Of a DNA stretch of 5,611 bases, positions 4,948-5,611 are shown piece after piece. Numbering within the stretch: the stretch's first letter is position 1; each line of letters opens with the position of its first letter. Location: assembly GCA_002763025.1 (NCBI GenBank), contig PCYG01000055.1, positions 1 through 5,611 of the forward strand, written 5' to 3'. The DNA is from Candidatus Woesearchaeota archaeon CG10_big_fil_rev_8_21_14_0_10_32_24. Lineage in GTDB: Archaea > Nanobdellota > Nanobdellia > Woesearchaeales > GW2011-AR9. The notes below the pieces were generated by a model. It was not told where the DNA came from, did no database searches, and worked only from the letters and a program-made list of their open reading frames with translations. A program made the translations under genes and the position numbers.

Positions 4948-5172
4948 CTATGCTGGAGAAATTGTAATGATTGTGTCTCCTCTAATAAAGACATTTCCTA
5001 ATTTCCTTTTTATTTCACCATCTTTATATTCTTCTGCATCTCCAAGAACGATATTGATATGAATATCAAATGCTTCTAATTTTCCTACGTAGCGTAAGCC
5101 ACCTTTCAAATCTACAAGAACACTATTATTTCGTGCTCGGTTAAGCATATCTAACGGTCGTGATTGTTCCAT
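4948..5172 (-). CDS. lsm: LSm / Sm-like archaeal protein (SmAP)
   Basis: The 74-residue product forms the Sm fold, which in archaea assembles into heptameric rings that bind U-rich RNA and take part in RNA processing and small-RNA function. RPLDMLNRA near the N-terminus is the usual SmAP start. The Sm1 motif covers about 17-45 with Asp36, His38 and Asn40 (FDIHIN) in the RNA-binding loop; the Sm2 motif is LGNVFIRGDTIITIS at 58-72. I set the start at 5172 (MEQSRP) because the family begins there and GAGGT (5183-5187) is 10 bases before it. The ATG at 5181 would add MLK and fits a leaderless mRNA from the TATA at 5201-5209, so the start is not fully settled. It is the first gene of the operon with rpl37e. 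Confidence 0.95.
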   Translation of the reverse strand: MEQSRPLDMLNRARNNSVLVDLKGGLRYVGKLEAFDIHINIVLGDAEEYKDGEIKRKLGNVFIRGDTIITISPA

Positions 5173-5182
5173 TTTTAACATT

Positions 5183-5187
5183 ACCTC
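5183..5187 (-). promoter_or_regulatory. Ribosome binding site GAGGT of the LSm gene
   Basis: GAGGT lies 10 bases before the ATG at 5172 but only one base before the ATG at 5181. It therefore favours the 5172 start if the mRNA has a leader. Confidence 0.5.
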
Positions 5188-5200
5188 ATTATTATAAAAA

Positions 5201-5209
5201 TTTATAAAA
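5201..5209 (-). promoter_or_regulatory. Proximal TATA box of the LSm-rpl37e operon
   Basis: TTTTATAAA on the - strand is centred about 24 bases before the ATG at 5181. It would start transcription around 5179-5181 and give a leaderless LSm mRNA. This region is very AT-rich, and another TATA-like AATTTATAA (about 5221-5229) would give a short leader that includes the GAGGT site. Confidence 0.4.
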
Positions 5210-5242
5210 TTTCCTCTTAATTATAAATTTCTAGGGTGCTCC

Positions 5243-5260
5243 AAATTTCAGATGAAATTT
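5243..5260. repeat. Perfect palindrome in the LSm upstream region
   Basis: AAATTTCA-GA-TGAAATTT has two perfectly complementary 8-base arms. It lies between the distal promoter and the LSm gene, about 70 bases before the start codon. It could be an operator or, in the leader RNA, a 7-base-pair hairpin with an AUCU-type loop. Confidence 0.5.
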
Positions 5261-5292
5261 AAGTGCATAATACTTTATTGGAAGCGAGGTGT

Positions 5293-5300
5293 TTTATAAA
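5293..5300 (-). promoter_or_regulatory. Distal BRE/TATA promoter facing the LSm operon
   Basis: On the - strand GGAAACC-TTTATAAA is the best BRE plus TATA combination in the window. Transcription would start near 5270 and give a leader of about 95 bases before LSm, including the palindrome at 5243-5260. TTTATAAA is self-complementary, so direction rests on the GAAACC element; promoter activity to the right cannot be excluded. Confidence 0.55.
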
Positions 5301-5387
5301 GGTTTCCTTTCAGAAACTTAAAATAGCTCATTTTGTTAGTTTTGAAAAACTTTGTTTTTTGAGTAAATACATGTCTCCCAAACCACA
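5301..5387. other. AT-rich spacer
   Basis: There is no coding frame here. It contains AAAAAC-TTT-GTTTTT (5345-5359), a weak hairpin next to a T-run, and a TATA-like CTTAAAATA (5318-5325) preceded by GAAA that could point right. Neither is convincing alone. Confidence 0.35.
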
Positions 5388-5529
5388 AATTTAATCCGTA
5401 TGTGCATAGCCACTTGCACGGCACAATTATTTTTGGCTTACTCCCTATTAATTTAATATGTAATTAAATTCAATATGCCAAAAATCTGCCTCAATTGGCA
5501 AAGTAGCTATACACATAATTTAATCCGTA
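5388..5529. repeat. Nested inverted repeat bracketed by 13-base direct repeats
   Basis: The exact direct repeat AATTTAATCCGTA occurs at 5388-5400 and 5517-5529. Between the copies three inverted repeats are nested: an outer 15-base pair 5399-5413/5503-5517 (13 of 15 complementary), a middle perfect 9-base pair 5429-5437/5477-5485 (ATTTTTGGC/GCCAAAAAT), and an inner perfect 8-base pair 5450-5457/5463-5470 with a 5-base loop. The two outer mismatches become G-U wobbles in RNA read from the - strand and C-A mismatches on the + strand. The element could be a small MITE with a 13-base target duplication, or a structured non-coding RNA on the - strand. I recognise no known RNA family. Confidence 0.6.
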
Positions 5530-5546
5530 ATATTTTAGTAAAATAA

Positions 5547-5611
5547 AGCAGAGATAGCACCGACTCACTTTTCTGCTGGTTGGATTGCACTGCGGGCACC
5601 CCGTAAGGGGC
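5547..5611. other. GC-rich hairpin region cut by the window end
   Basis: Base composition changes here to high G+C. AGCAGA (5547-5552) pairs with TCTGCT (5572-5577), and near the end CCCC-GTAA-GGGG (5599-5610) forms a perfect stem with a GNRA-type tetraloop. In an AT-rich archaeon this often marks a stable RNA gene or a REP-like element. The region is truncated by the window; short open frames exist on both strands but none is recognisable. Confidence 0.4.

Noticed and set aside
5429..5445. GGCTTACTCCC on the + strand, reminiscent of the 3' part of RNase P RNA
   Set aside because: The expected ACAGAA before it and the GAGGAAAGUC-type 5' core are absent, and the bases are explained by the nested inverted repeat.
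5388..5529. Direct repeats considered as a CRISPR array
   Set aside because: There are only two copies of 13 bases, and the spacer is a palindrome; no further repeats occur.

Overview
The window comes from an AT-rich archaeal chromosome. The archaeal markers are a class I lysyl-tRNA synthetase, a split-free tRNA-Leu gene with no encoded CCA, an LSm (Sm-like archaeal protein) gene followed directly by ribosomal protein L37e, and TATA boxes about 25 to 30 bases upstream of start codons, which imply leaderless mRNAs. The short intergenic spaces, the style of the proteins and the remnant transposon suggest a DPANN-type archaeon (Woesearchaeota/Pacearchaeota-like). That placement is an inference from overall character and is not proven.

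Left part, + strand (1-1889): the 3' two thirds of lysS, then tRNA-Leu(UAG), then a gene for a predicted lipoprotein built of eight cysteine-pair units, six of them spaced at about 26 residues. Middle part (1890-2582): a mostly non-coding stretch with REP-like hairpins and traces of what may be decayed small genes. One short ORF of 60 codons (2310-2492) is the only credible coding candidate there.

Right of this, a leaderless + strand gene (2583-3314, conserved uncharacterised family, probably DUF6939, possibly NADAR-like) converges with a leaderless - strand gene (3324-4256, unknown, helical N-terminus and beta-rich C-terminus). Only 9 bases separate their stop codons. Just upstream of the latter lies a 0.35 kb internally deleted insertion sequence (about 4313-4663). 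It keeps both imperfect terminal repeats and a 91-codon ORF that joins the transposase HTH domain to what looks like the transposase C-terminal tail.

The - strand operon LSm-rpl37e (5172 to 4764) follows, with candidate promoters at 5293-5300 and 5201-5209. The right edge (5301-5611) has no gene. It holds a large nested inverted repeat bracketed by exact 13-base direct repeats, and a GC-rich hairpin region cut by the window end.

Functionally, most recognisable genes serve translation and RNA handling (LysRS, tRNA-Leu, LSm, L37e). The most unusual items are the cysteine-staple repeat lipoprotein, the self-deleted IS and the nested palindrome, which could be a MITE or a structured RNA.
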